Below, piece by piece: positions 32,590 through 41,944 of a DNA stretch of 64,000 nucleotides (position 1 is the stretch's first letter; every line of letters begins with the position of its first letter). The stretch is from positions 124,001 to 188,000 of the forward strand of contig NZ_CAJPVG010000003.1 in the NCBI RefSeq assembly GCF_905397375.1, read 5' to 3'. Below the pieces are notes generated by a model that did no database searches, was not told the origin of the DNA, and saw only the letters and a program-made list of their open reading frames with translations. A program made the position numbers and the translations under genes. The stretch comes from Ralstonia mannitolilytica (GTDB lineage Bacteria > Pseudomonadota > Gammaproteobacteria > Burkholderiales > Burkholderiaceae).

Positions 32590-34449
32590 TCAGCCGGTGG
32601 TGCGCTGGCTGACATGGTCGGCCGCCGCCGACAGCGACAGCGCTGAATTCACCAGCGCAATATGCGAGAACGCCTGCGGAAAGTTGCCAACCAGCCGGCG
32701 CGCGCGCGGATCGTATTCTTCGGCCAGCAGGCCCACGTCGTTGCGCAGCGCGAGCAGCTTCGTGAACAGCGCGCGCCCCTCGTCGTGGCGCCCCTGCATG
32801 ACGAGGTTGTCCACGTACCAGAAGCTGCAGGCGAGGAACACGCCTTCGCCCTGGGGCAGGCCATCGGCGACGGCCTCGGTGCGGTATCGGCGGACGAGCC
32901 CATCGACGAGCAGGTCTTCTTCGACCGCCTTGACCGTGCCGAGGATGCGCGGGTCGGAGGCGGGCAGGAAGCCCACCAGCGGCAGCATGAGCAGGGCGGC
33001 GTCGAGCTCCTCGCTGCCGTAGCTCTGCACGAAGCAGTTGCGCCGGGTGTTGTAGCCGTGCGCGCAGACCTCGGCGTGGATGCGATCGCGCTCGCCGCGC
33101 CAGCGCTCCACGGGGCCGTCCAGCTTGAATTGCTCGATGGTCTTGACGGCGCGGTCGAATGCCACCCACGCCATCACCTTGGAATGCGTGAAGTGCCGCG
33201 ACGGGCCGCGGACTTCCCAGATGCCTTCGTCGGGCGTCTGCCAGATGCTCTCCAGGTGCGTCATCAGCGCAACCTGCAGGCGCCAGGACGCCTCGTCGCC
33301 ATCCAGGCCGCCCTTGCGTGCGAGGTACAGCGCGTCCATCAGTTCGCCGTACACGTCCAGCTGAAGCTGCAGCGCCGCCGCGTTGCCCACGCGCACGGGC
33401 TGCGCGCCCTCGTAGCCCGGCAGCCACGGGACGACCCATTCGCCCAACCGCCGTTCGCCTGCAATCCCGTACATGATCTGCACCTGCGCGGGGCTGCCGG
33501 CAATGGCGCGCTCAAGCCATTCGCGCCAGGCGCGCGCTTCGTTGTAGTAGCCGGCGTTCATGAGGGCAAGCAGGGTGAGCGTGGCGTCGCGCAGCCAGCA
33601 GTAGCGGTAATCCCAGTTGCGCACGCCGCCGAGCTGTTCGGGCAGCGAAGTCGTGGGCGCGGCCACCACGCCGCCGGTGCGGTAGTAGGTGAGCGCCTTG
33701 AGCGTGATCAGCGAGCGCTCGACGGCTTCCGTCCACTCGCCCGCGCCCTTGCAGCGGCCGGACCACGCACGCCAGCGCGCTTCCACGTCGACCTGCGCTT
33801 CGATGGCATCGATGGAGCCCGGCAGCGGCAGGTGCGATGGCGAATGCGTCAGCACAAACGGCATCGCTTCGCCCTCGCTGACGGAGAAATCGGCCACGGT
33901 GGAGAGGTTCTCGCCGCGGATCGGCGCGGGCGTGCGCAAGGTCGTCATGTCGGGCCCGGCGATGGCTCGCAGCACGCAGTCCGGCATGTCGCACGGGCCG
34001 TCGGCCGGCACGCCGGTCGCCTCCGAGACGCGGCTGACCCACGGCACCGAGGCCCCGTAGTCGAAACGCAGCGTGAGGTCCATGCGCATGTCAACGGTGC
34101 CAGACAGGCCGCGGACGATGCGCACGAGGTCAGAGGTGTCGTCCCGCGCGCTGGTGGTGCCGGGCAGGCGGGCCGTCATGAAGTCGGTCAGGCTGACGGT
34201 GCCGGTGGCCGTTTCGAACACCGTTTCCAGCACCAGCGTGCCGGGCAGGTAGCGGCGGCGCACGGCGCGCACCTCGCCCTGCGGGGCGATGCGCCAGCGG
34301 CCGTGGTCGGGCGTGCCGAGCAGGGCGGCAAAACAGGCGCCGGAATCAAAGCGCGGCCAGCACAGCCAGTCGATCGACCCATCGCGCGAGACCAAGGCAG
34401 CGGTTTCACAGTCGCCAATCAACGCGTAATCTTCGATTTTCGAGGGCAT
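32590..34449 (-). CDS. Glycoside hydrolase family 15 (glucoamylase/trehalase-like)
   Basis: 619 residues. ATG 34449 (MPSKIEDYALIGD) is chosen because the longer frame to 34713 is antisense of the DUF2252 gene. The N-terminal domain (about 1-220; DYALIGDCETAALVSRDGS, WLCWPRFDSGACFAALLG) is the TREH_N-type beta-sandwich. The catalytic (alpha/alpha)6 domain follows, with RNWDYRYCWLRDATLTL, the general-acid Glu region EGIWEVRGP and the general-base Glu in LLAEEYDP. No signal peptide, so cytoplasmic action on intracellular alpha-glucans or trehalose is likely. Divergent from the DUF2252 gene with only 37 bases between the start codons. Confidence 0.93.
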   Translation of the reverse strand: MPSKIEDYALIGDCETAALVSRDGSIDWLCWPRFDSGACFAALLGTPDHGRWRIAPQGEVRAVRRRYLPGTLVLETVFETATGTVSLTDFMTARLPGTTSARDDTSDLVRIVRGLSGTVDMRMDLTLRFDYGASVPWVSRVSEATGVPADGPCDMPDCVLRAIAGPDMTTLRTPAPIRGENLSTVADFSVSEGEAMPFVLTHSPSHLPLPGSIDAIEAQVDVEARWRAWSGRCKGAGEWTEAVERSLITLKALTYYRTGGVVAAPTTSLPEQLGGVRNWDYRYCWLRDATLTLLALMNAGYYNEARAWREWLERAIAGSPAQVQIMYGIAGERRLGEWVVPWLPGYEGAQPVRVGNAAALQLQLDVYGELMDALYLARKGGLDGDEASWRLQVALMTHLESIWQTPDEGIWEVRGPSRHFTHSKVMAWVAFDRAVKTIEQFKLDGPVERWRGERDRIHAEVCAHGYNTRRNCFVQSYGSEELDAALLMLPLVGFLPASDPRILGTVKAVEEDLLVDGLVRRYRTEAVADGLPQGEGVFLACSFWYVDNLVMQGRHDEGRALFTKLLALRNDVGLLAEEYDPRARRLVGNFPQAFSHIALVNSALSLSAAADHVSQRTTG

Positions 34450-34486
34450 TGCACTCCACTCCCAGCACTTTGACGAGGCCGTGACC

Positions 34487-35728
34487 ATGCATGACAGCAC
34501 CCGCATCCTGCTTGAATACAACGCCGGGCGCGATCCTGAAAGGCTCATCCGGAAGCTGGATGCCATCGCGGCCGACCCGTTTGCCTTCTTTCGCGGCACC
34601 AACAACCTGTATGCGGCCTCGCTGGCCGACGCTGCGCTGCTGCACGAAGCGCCGCGCACGCTCGTCTGCGGCGACTTGCATCTCGACAACTTCGGCAGCT
34701 TCAAGGGCGACAACGGCCTCGTCTATTTCGACATGAACGATTTTGACGAGGCCCTGGCCGCGCCGTTCACGGTCGATCTCGTGCGCGTGCTCTCGAGCCT
34801 GCAGGTCGCGGCCTACGGCTGGAAGCTCGCCGACGAAGACGCGCACAACCTGTGCCGCCGTTTCCTGGATACGTATGCAACCACGCTGGTGGACGGCAAG
34901 GCGCGCTGGGTGGAGCGCGCCACGGCCAGCGGCATCGTGCGAGACCTGCTGCGCGGCCTGCGCAAGCGCAACCGCGCCGCCTATCTCGCCGAGCGCACGG
35001 AGCGCAGCGGCAACCGGGTCCGCCTGCGCATCGACGGCCGCCGCACCCTGCGCGCAAGCAAAGACGAGGCCCGCCGCGCGCGCCGTATCCTGCAGGCCTA
35101 CGGCGGGCAGGGCAACGGCCATGGCCAGCGTTTCGTCGCCGTGGACGTGGCGCGCCGCATCGCCGGCACGGGCAGCCTGGGGCTGGAGCGCTACACGGTG
35201 CTGGCGCGCCCGGAAGACGACCCCGCCACGCTGCGCCTGATCGACATCAAGCTCGCCGTGCCAAGCGTGTGGGCCGGCGTACTCGGCAGCGCGGGCAGCG
35301 TGGCGCCGTGGCCCAGCGAGGCGGCGCGCGTGGTCGGCATCCAGCGTATCTCGCAGGCCATCTCGCCGGCGCTGCTGCGTGGCGTGGTCTGTGGGGCCAA
35401 GCGGGAGGCGGCCAAGTCGTACGTGGTCAAAAGCCTGCAGCCGACGGCCGACCGCGTGGCGCTGGGCTCGGGCAAGCGCGTGGTGGCCGACCTGGACGAC
35501 GCGCTCCAGACCATGGCCCGCGTGGCGGCCTGGTGCCATCTGCGCGGTTGCGGCCGGCGCGGCACCGATCTCGTCGACACGCTGCAGGACTATGCCGCCG
35601 GCACGGCGTGGCGAAAATCGGCACTGGAGCTGGCTGCGCATGGGCGCAAGGTATCGCTGCGGCAATGGGCGGACTACGCCGAGGACTACCGCGCGGCGCG
35701 CGGCACGAGCGGCCGCAAGGCGCGCTGA
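34487..35728 (+). CDS. DUF2252 family protein (kinase-like fold)
   Basis: 413 residues. ATG 34487 is preferred to the GTG at 34481 because a GAGG ribosome-binding site lies eight bases before it. Family blocks: FAFFRGTNNLYAASLADA, VCGDLHLDNFGSFKGDNG and FDMNDFDEALAAPFTVDLVR. The HLDNFG and DMNDFDE motifs resemble the catalytic HxDxxxxN and DxD elements of aminoglycoside-phosphotransferase-like kinases, so phosphotransfer is plausible but unproven. Shares a very short divergent promoter region with the GH15 gene. Confidence 0.85.
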   Translation: MHDSTRILLEYNAGRDPERLIRKLDAIAADPFAFFRGTNNLYAASLADAALLHEAPRTLVCGDLHLDNFGSFKGDNGLVYFDMNDFDEALAAPFTVDLVRVLSSLQVAAYGWKLADEDAHNLCRRFLDTYATTLVDGKARWVERATASGIVRDLLRGLRKRNRAAYLAERTERSGNRVRLRIDGRRTLRASKDEARRARRILQAYGGQGNGHGQRFVAVDVARRIAGTGSLGLERYTVLARPEDDPATLRLIDIKLAVPSVWAGVLGSAGSVAPWPSEAARVVGIQRISQAISPALLRGVVCGAKREAAKSYVVKSLQPTADRVALGSGKRVVADLDDALQTMARVAAWCHLRGCGRRGTDLVDTLQDYAAGTAWRKSALELAAHGRKVSLRQWADYAEDYRAARGTSGRKAR

Positions 35729-35874
35729 AAGCGGCTGGCCGGCCACGGCCATGCGCTGCAGCGCACATCAGCCCTCAAGTTCGGCCCGGCACGAACCGAT
35801 AGTGCAGGTAGCCGGCCGCCCGGCGCGATGGTCGCGCCTGCGTGAAGCGCCGTGCACGCCACTCTCCCGCGCCC

Positions 35875-37416
35875 ATGTCCGCTCGCCTGACCATCCGCAC
35901 CCGACTGGTGCTTTCGGTTTCCGTCCTCTTCCTGCTTGCCTTGTTGATCGGTGTGACTGGCTTGCTGGGCCTGCGCGGTGCCAACCTGGCACACGAGGAA
36001 ACCTTCACCAATCAATTCCCGTCTGCGCTTGCGCTGGGCGAATCGGATCTGAGCCTGACGCGTGCCCGCACCGCGCTCGACAAGGCGATGCTGTATCCGA
36101 ATGACAAGGGCGCGATGAAGCTGCTCGATCGCACCGAAGAGCTGATCGCGCGGTCGGATGAAGCGTGGAAGACCTACCTGACGCTGCCCCGCAGCGAGGA
36201 AGAAGACCGCCTCGCCAAGGAGGTCGCCACCGCGCGCGAAGCCGCGGCGGGCAGCCTGCGTGACATCATCAAGGCACTGCGCGCGGGCGATCGCGCGACG
36301 GCTGACGACATCATGGAAAAGCGCGTGTCCAACGCCTTCCGCGATTCCAACGACAAGAGCCTGGCGCTGAGCAAGAAGCAACTGGCCTTCTCCAAGGCCA
36401 ACTATGACGCGTCGCAGGAGGCGTATGCGCGCTTTCGTGTGATCGTGGCGGCGGCTATTGTCGTCGCGCTGGTGGTGGCGCTGTGGTGTGCGTGGTCGCT
36501 GCTGCGCGCGATCGTCGGGCCGCTGGATGCCGCGCTGGCACAGTTCGATCGCATTGCTGCGGGCGACTTGACCCAGCCCGTGCGCGTGGATCGCCACGAC
36601 GAGATGGGCCGCCTGCTCGAAGGCCTGGCCCGCATGCAGGGCGCGCTCACCGACACCGTGCGCCGCGTGCGCTCGGGCTCCGAGTCGATCGGCGCGGCCA
36701 CCAAGCAGATTGCCGCGGGCAATGCCGATCTGTCGCAGCGCACCGAAGAGCAGGCCAGCTCGCTGGAAGAGACCGCATCGAGTATGGAGGAGATGACCTC
36801 CATCGTCCGCCAGAACGCCGACAACGCACGCCAGGCCAGCCAGTTGGCCGACAGCGCTTCCGAAGTCGCCGCGCAGGGCGGGGCCGTGGTGACCGACGTG
36901 GTGGCGACCATGCGCGAGATCAGCGCGTCGTCGCGCACGGTCTCGGAGATCATCGGCGTGATCGATGGCATTGCGTTCCAGACCAACATTCTTGCGCTCA
37001 ACGCCGCCGTGGAAGCGGCGCGTGCGGGCGAGCAGGGCCGCGGCTTTGCGGTGGTGGCCGGCGAGGTGCGCAACCTGGCGCAGCGCAGCGCCGCCGCTGC
37101 CAAGGAAATCAAGGAGATGATCGAGGCGTCGCTCTCCAAGGTGGAGGCCGGCAGCGCGCTGGCGGAGCGCGCGGGCAGCACGATGGAAGACATCGTGTCG
37201 TCCATCCGCCGCGTGACCGACATCATGGGCGAGATCGCGGCCGCCTCGAACGAGCAGAGCTCCGGCATCGAGCAAGTCAACAAGGCCGTCACGCTCATGG
37301 ACGAAGCCACGCAGCAGAACGCCGCGCTGGTGGAGCAAGCCGCAGCGGCCGCTGAATCGCTGGAAGAGCAGGCGCAGGCGCTGAACGCCGCCATCGCGGC
37401 ATTCCGGCTGGCCTGA
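35875..37416 (+). CDS. Methyl-accepting chemotaxis protein
   Basis: 513 residues. ATG 35875 puts the first membrane helix (LVLSVSVLFLLALLIGVTGL) at residues 10-30; an upstream GTG at 35842 is possible. A 4HB/Tar-like periplasmic sensor domain of about 150 residues follows, then TM2 (FRVIVAAAIVVALVVALWCA), a HAMP domain (about 215-265) and the signalling hairpin with the invariant tip QTNILALNAAVEAARAGEQG and AVVAGEVRNLAQRSA. Methylation helices contain QRTEEQASSLEETASSMEEM. The C-terminus (AAIAAFRLA) lacks a CheR/CheB tethering pentapeptide. The ligand is unknown. Confidence 0.95.
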   Translation: MSARLTIRTRLVLSVSVLFLLALLIGVTGLLGLRGANLAHEETFTNQFPSALALGESDLSLTRARTALDKAMLYPNDKGAMKLLDRTEELIARSDEAWKTYLTLPRSEEEDRLAKEVATAREAAAGSLRDIIKALRAGDRATADDIMEKRVSNAFRDSNDKSLALSKKQLAFSKANYDASQEAYARFRVIVAAAIVVALVVALWCAWSLLRAIVGPLDAALAQFDRIAAGDLTQPVRVDRHDEMGRLLEGLARMQGALTDTVRRVRSGSESIGAATKQIAAGNADLSQRTEEQASSLEETASSMEEMTSIVRQNADNARQASQLADSASEVAAQGGAVVTDVVATMREISASSRTVSEIIGVIDGIAFQTNILALNAAVEAARAGEQGRGFAVVAGEVRNLAQRSAAAAKEIKEMIEASLSKVEAGSALAERAGSTMEDIVSSIRRVTDIMGEIAAASNEQSSGIEQVNKAVTLMDEATQQNAALVEQAAAAAESLEEQAQALNAAIAAFRLA

Positions 37417-37532
37417 TCGCGTCGCATCGCTACGTTGCGTCGCCTGGAAGGGGACGGACGGGTACGGCAATCGCTTGCCTTGAACGCCGTTTTGGTGGAT
37501 ATCACCGGCTGGCTCATTCAAGGAATCGCACC

Positions 37533-38000
37533 ATGCCGTTCATCCTTGCCGCGTTCGCGCTCGTCGGTCTGCTGGTTTATGGCGCGGCCCGCTTGTATCT
37601 CCAGGTCGCTTCAGCGTATGGGGCGGTGGTTGGGGCCGCGGCCGTGCTGCTGGCGGCTGGGTTGCTCGTGGCGCTCGCCCTGGCGCTGGTTCGGCGCCAT
37701 CGCGCCATCCATGGCGTCAATGTGAAGGGGCAGCGCGTCGTCTCGCTCAGCGGCAGCTGGGGCCAGGTTGCCGTCGATGCCGAACAGAAGCGCGGCACGC
37801 TGAGCCTGCATGGGCAGAACGCCCGCTTTCTCTTTGCCGATATTGCCGGCGCCGATGCGGTCGAGCGCGAAGGCGCCTGGACGTTGGCGCTGCGGCTGAA
37901 GCATCAAGCGCAGCCAGAATGGCCGATCCCGATGCACAGTCGCCAGGAAGCGAAGCGCTGGGCGCGGATCTTCGACCTTGCGGCGGCCCAGGAGCTGTGA
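37533..38000 (+). CDS. Small two-helix membrane protein, unknown function
   Basis: 155 residues; ATG 37533 follows AAGGA. Two hydrophobic helices at the N-terminus (MPFILAAFALVGLLVYGAAR and AAAVLLAAGLLVALALALV) and a soluble cytoplasmic C-terminal part (VKGQRVVSLSGSWGQVAV and beyond), likely beta-rich, ending with a helix that includes EAKRWARIFDLAA. I do not recognise the family. It stops only four bases before the convergent MgtC-like gene ends, leaving no room for a terminator. Confidence 0.7.
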   Translation: MPFILAAFALVGLLVYGAARLYLQVASAYGAVVGAAAVLLAAGLLVALALALVRRHRAIHGVNVKGQRVVSLSGSWGQVAVDAEQKRGTLSLHGQNARFLFADIAGADAVEREGAWTLALRLKHQAQPEWPIPMHSRQEAKRWARIFDLAAAQEL

Positions 38001-38004
38001 CCGC

Positions 38005-38727
38005 TTATTCCGTCGTGCTCGGGTTCCAGAACGCCTGGGCCACGTGCGGCTGCGCCTGCAGCGACGCCACGATGCGGTCGAGTTCGGCCGCGTTCACCGC
38101 GGTCGACATCAGCATGGCTTCGATCTCCACGTGGTCTTCGCCAAACGGCTCGACCGACAGGTCGCTGATCGGGTAGCTGGCTTCTTCCAGCAGACGTTCC
38201 AGGTCGGCCAGCACTTCTTTCTGGCGCTCGCCGGTGGAGATGACGCACATCGTGTACGTGACTTCACTGGCCTGGTTGTCGAGTGGCGTACGGTTGATTC
38301 GGTCCACCACGGGCCGTAGCAGGATGTTCGATGCCAGCACAAATAGCGTAATGAGGATGGCCTGGCCCACCAGGTCCGACCCCGCCGCGGCACCCACCGC
38401 GGCCGAGCCCCACAGCGTGGCGGCGGTATTCAGCCCGCGCACGTTCAGCCCTTCCTTCATGATGGTGCCGGCACCCAGGAAGCCGACGCCCGACACCACG
38501 TAGGCGATCACGCGCGTGGTGTCCGATGCGGTGCCGATCTGCGCAGCCATGTCGACGAACGCCGATGCCGCGACCGCCACCAGCGCGTTGGTGCGCAGCC
38601 CCGCAGTCCGCTGCCTGACCTGCCGCTCGAAGCCGATCAACGACCCGAGCGCAAAGGCCGAGGCAAGGCTGATGAACGAATCGACCAGCGTGGCGACATT
38701 GAGATGGACGAGGGCTTGCAGCGTCAT
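38005..38727 (-). CDS. MgtC/SapB family membrane protein
   Basis: 240 residues. ATG 38727 has an AAGGAG site just upstream, so the longer frame to 38805 is not used. Four or so membrane helices in the first 140 residues with family blocks ALGSLIGFERQVRQRTAGLR, NALVAVAASAFVDMA and GVGFLGAGTIMKEGLNVRGL, followed by a soluble ACT-like C-terminal domain. MgtC-family proteins in enterobacteria modulate ATP synthase, phosphate uptake and survival at low magnesium; here only the family membership is certain. No attenuator-like leader is visible. Confidence 0.93.
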   Translation of the reverse strand: MTLQALVHLNVATLVDSFISLASAFALGSLIGFERQVRQRTAGLRTNALVAVAASAFVDMAAQIGTASDTTRVIAYVVSGVGFLGAGTIMKEGLNVRGLNTAATLWGSAAVGAAAGSDLVGQAILITLFVLASNILLRPVVDRINRTPLDNQASEVTYTMCVISTGERQKEVLADLERLLEEASYPISDLSVEPFGEDHVEIEAMLMSTAVNAAELDRIVASLQAQPHVAQAFWNPSTTE

Positions 38728-38832
38728 CGGCGGCTCCTTGTTCTTGGTTTTGCAGACCGGAGTCTTGGTAAAAGCGCCGATGGTTATAGCACGGCGCCAT
38801 GACACGCCGTGCGGGCCGGGGAGGCCGGACGG

Positions 38833-39936
38833 CTACTTATAGTCCCACTGCATCTGCTCGGGAATCGGCACGTCGTCCGACGTCTCGAGGCAGCGGTCGA
38901 GGTAGGCCAGCAGCGAGCGCGGCTGGAAGCCCGTCTCCTGCACCAGCCGCGTGTTGTCGAACACGTAGCTCATGCTGGCGAACTTGGCATACAGGTGGAT
39001 GCAGCGCGCGACCAGGCGCACATTGCCGTCGCCGGTCATGCTCAGGAATTTGCGGGCCAGCGCCTTTTCCGCGATCTTTTCCTGGTACACGTAGCCGGCC
39101 AGCGCCTGGGCGTCTTCTTCCGGCGTCTTGCAGCGCTTGAAGCGCGGATACAGGGTCTCAATGCGCTCGGAGTTCGCATCGCCCGCGCTGATGTGATACA
39201 GGTCGTACGCCAGCGTGGGCTTGGTCGACAGTTGCACGATGGCCTCGGCGCAGTCGTCCACGGGCAGGATGTCGACGCGGTCGCTCAGGCGGCAGCTGAA
39301 CGTCTCGAGCATCGCCACCATGCGCAGCATCCAGAAGATGCTGCCCGACGGCTCGCACCCCAGCGTGCTGTGGCCGACCACGATGGACGGCCGCACCACC
39401 ACCAGCGGCAGTTCGGGCACGGCCTCGCGCAGCTTCAGTTCGGCCATCCCCTTGGAGTACGTATACGGCACCGCGTGCTGCTCGATGGGCGGCACCTGCC
39501 AGCTTTCGCTGACGTGCCGATCGGCCAGCTGGCCGCACGACATGGCCGTGCCGATCTGCACGAAACGCTTCAGGCGTGAGCCCTGCGCCGCCAGCTTGCC
39601 CAGCGCCAATACGCCACCTACGTTGGTTTCCCACAACGACGGATGGTTCGAGAACGTGGCCAGCGCCGCGCAGTTGATGATGATTTCTGGATCGCCCAGC
39701 CTGGCTGCGCCAGCATCGCGCAGGTCGAACGGCACGATCTGCGATTCCGTGATGGCGTCCAGCGTGCCCGCGTCGAACTCGAACCGGCGCAGGTTGCTGC
39801 GCAGCCGCGCCAGCCCTTCGGCCGGGGTGTCACCGCGCACTGCAAAGCGTGTATCGGCCAGCAAACCTTTGGCAGCGAGGTTGGCGGCAATGGCGCCGCC
39901 CACAAAACCGGTCGCGCCGGTCAGCAAAATGCTCAT
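38833..39936 (-). CDS. Extended SDR / NAD(P)-dependent epimerase-reductase (NAD_binding_4-like)
   Basis: 367 residues from ATG 39936. The N-terminal Rossmann motif is TGATGFVGGAIAANL, followed by the INCAALATFSNHPS substrate loop and the active-site YTYSKGMAELKL (Tyr-x3-Lys). VVVRPSIVVGHSTLG and the length fit the extended SDRs related to fatty-acyl/thioester reductase and epimerase domains. The product may reduce a thioester or modify a sugar or lipid; no partner gene tells which. Stand-alone, 100 bases downstream of the MgtC-like start on the same strand. Confidence 0.85.
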   Translation of the reverse strand: MSILLTGATGFVGGAIAANLAAKGLLADTRFAVRGDTPAEGLARLRSNLRRFEFDAGTLDAITESQIVPFDLRDAGAARLGDPEIIINCAALATFSNHPSLWETNVGGVLALGKLAAQGSRLKRFVQIGTAMSCGQLADRHVSESWQVPPIEQHAVPYTYSKGMAELKLREAVPELPLVVVRPSIVVGHSTLGCEPSGSIFWMLRMVAMLETFSCRLSDRVDILPVDDCAEAIVQLSTKPTLAYDLYHISAGDANSERIETLYPRFKRCKTPEEDAQALAGYVYQEKIAEKALARKFLSMTGDGNVRLVARCIHLYAKFASMSYVFDNTRLVQETGFQPRSLLAYLDRCLETSDDVPIPEQMQWDYK

Positions 39937-40206
39937 GCGAGAAAACTCGAATTTCCTGAGTGCAAAGCGGGCGACCGACCCGCGTGCGAACAACGCTACC
40001 GCGCCCGCGCCGGCAAGCTCGCTGACAGCGCAGCCAGGGCCGGGGACGGACGATGGCGTCAGATGAAGGCGCGCATGCAAAACGGGCTTCGAGCCGCATG
40101 AACGGCCTGGTGCCGTACGGCCCGAAACGTGCGCAGAATCGGCGATTTATAAGAATGTAACCTTTCACGCGCCTTTCAGGCTCCCCCTCCGGCCAGAGGG
40201 TTGACT

Positions 40207-41238
40207 TCAGGCGGGCGGTACGGCGCAGTTCGACGCGGCATTGGCGGCGATCTCGCGCGCCGCCTTGGCGCCTTCCACCTGCAGGATCGTCGGCAGCGAG
40301 ACGCCGTTCTTGGCTGCCGTCACCTCGGCCAGGATGGAGATGGCGATCTCGGGCGGCGTGCGGCTGCCGATGTAGATGCCGACCGGGCCGTGCAGGCGTG
40401 CCAGTTCCGCGTCGCTCAGGTCGAACTCCTTCAGGCGCTCGCGGCGGTTGGCGTTGTTGCGACGGCTGCCGAGCGCACCGACGTAGAACGCGGGCGTCTT
40501 GAGCGCCTCCATGAGCGCGAGGTCGTCGAGCTTCGGGTCATGCGTGAGCGCGATGACGGCGCTGCGCTCATCGAGCTTCATGGCCATCACCGTGTCGTCG
40601 GGCATGGTGCGCACCATCGTGACGCCCGGGATCGACCATTCCTCGCTGTATTCCTCGCGCGGGTCGCAGACGGTGACCTGGTAGTCGAGCCCCACGGCGA
40701 TCTGGCACAGGTAGCGCGAGAGCTGCCCCGCACCGATGACGAGCATCCGGTAGCGCGGCCCATGGATCGTCACCAGGCGTCGTCCGTCGAACTGCAGGCC
40801 GTCGGTGGCGTTGGCGTGTTGCAGCACGGTGGCGCCGGTGGCCATGTCGAGCGTGCGCGCGACGAGCTGGCCGGCTTCCACGGCGTGCAGCAGCGCGTCG
40901 ATGCCGCTGGCGGCGCTCAGCGGCTCCAGCACGAGTTGCAGCGTGCCGCCGCAGGGCAGCCCGAAGCGGTGGGCCTCTTCTGCGCTGATGCCGTATTTGA
41001 CGGCTTCCGGCCTGGTTTGCTGCAGGCCCTCGCGGCGCACGCGGTCGATGAGGTCGTCTTCGATGCAGCCGCCCGACACCGAGCCGACGACCACGCCGTC
41101 ATCGCGCAGCGCAAGCATGGCGCCCTCGGGCCGCGGCGACGACCCCCAGGTCTTGACAACGGTGACGAGCAGCACCCGGCGCCCTTGTTCCAGCCAGCGC
41201 GCGCTGGTTTTCAAGACTTCAAGATCGACGCTGTCCAT
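40207..41238 (-). CDS. XdhC/CoxI family molybdenum-cofactor maturation protein
   Basis: 343 residues; ATG 41238 (MDSVDLEVLKTS) is the start that fits the family, and the frame beyond to 41592 is antisense. Two domains: XdhC/CoxI N-terminal (LLVTVVKTWGSSPRPEGAML, GSVSGGCIEDDLIDRV) and a Rossmann C-terminal domain (MLVIGAGQLSRYLCQIAVGL, FYVGALGSRRNNANRRE). XdhC binds molybdenum cofactor, aids its sulfuration and hands it to the large subunit. Last gene of the S-L-M-D-E-G-XdhC operon, 58 bases after the CoxG-like gene. Confidence 0.93.
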   Translation of the reverse strand: MDSVDLEVLKTSARWLEQGRRVLLVTVVKTWGSSPRPEGAMLALRDDGVVVGSVSGGCIEDDLIDRVRREGLQQTRPEAVKYGISAEEAHRFGLPCGGTLQLVLEPLSAASGIDALLHAVEAGQLVARTLDMATGATVLQHANATDGLQFDGRRLVTIHGPRYRMLVIGAGQLSRYLCQIAVGLDYQVTVCDPREEYSEEWSIPGVTMVRTMPDDTVMAMKLDERSAVIALTHDPKLDDLALMEALKTPAFYVGALGSRRNNANRRERLKEFDLSDAELARLHGPVGIYIGSRTPPEIAISILAEVTAAKNGVSLPTILQVEGAKAAREIAANAASNCAVPPA

Positions 41239-41296
41239 GATGCGTTGGCTGCGCTTTCGCGCGCTTGAGTAATGTGTTGCGGGGGAAGGGCTCCGA

Positions 41297-41944
41297 TTAT
41301 GCCCCGTGATGCAGAAACAGGTAGGCCGCCGCCACGGCCACCACCGCAACGATGATCCACGGCCACGGGTTGCGCGTCTGCAGCGCCGGGCTGACCGCAG
41401 GCGCGGCCTCCCGCGCACCGTGCGCGCGCAGCTCGCCGCCGGCAAGATCAGGGATGGCCTGCTCCGCCGGCATGCCGTCGAGAGCGGGTGTCGCGCCGGC
41501 AGTGGAGCCGAACTCCGCCGAGAAACGCTGGAAGAACTCGTCGGCCAGCTTGCGCGCTGCCCCGTCGACCAAGCGCGAACCGATCTGCGCAAGCTTGCCG
41601 CCCACCTGCGCCGTGGCGGTGTAGGACAGCCGGGTGACGGTCGGGCCCTCGGGCGTGAGCTCGACTTTCGCCGTGCCCTTGCCGAAACCCGCTGCGCCGC
41701 CCTGGCCGTCGAAGTGCAGCGTGTAGCTGCGCGGCGGGGTGATGTCGGCCAGCTGCATGCGCCCCTTGAAGCGCGCCTTGACCGGGCCGACGGCGGCCTG
41801 CATGGCGATCTCGTAGGCGTGTTCGCCGGCGGCGGTCAGGCTCTCGCAGCCGGGAATGCAGCGCTGCAGCACGGCCGGATCGTTCAGGGCATCCCAGGCG
41901 GTCTGCAGGGGCACGGGCAGGAGGTGAGTCTGGGTCAGTTCCAT
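41297..41944 (-). CDS. CoxG-like SRPBCC protein with C-terminal membrane anchor
   Basis: 215 residues. ATG 41944 (MELTQTHLLPVPLQTAWDAL) overlaps the CoxE-like gene by ten bases. The SRPBCC/polyketide-cyclase-like fold (about 1-145) has LNDPAVLQRCIPGCESL and AAVGPVKARFKGRMQL, hallmarks of carbon monoxide dehydrogenase subunit G. A charged, Pro/Ala-rich linker follows, then a C-terminal transmembrane anchor (PWPWIIVAVVAVAAAYLFL). In CO-oxidisers CoxG recruits the enzyme to the membrane; here it is expected to do the same for a related hydroxylase. Confidence 0.9.
   Translation of the reverse strand: MELTQTHLLPVPLQTAWDALNDPAVLQRCIPGCESLTAAGEHAYEIAMQAAVGPVKARFKGRMQLADITPPRSYTLHFDGQGGAAGFGKGTAKVELTPEGPTVTRLSYTATAQVGGKLAQIGSRLVDGAARKLADEFFQRFSAEFGSTAGATPALDGMPAEQAIPDLAGGELRAHGAREAAPAVSPALQTRNPWPWIIVAVVAVAAAYLFLHHGA

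Noticed and set aside
40185..40200. CCCTC/GAGGG hairpin after the XdhC gene as a terminator
   Set aside because: The stem is only five pairs and no T run follows on either strand.
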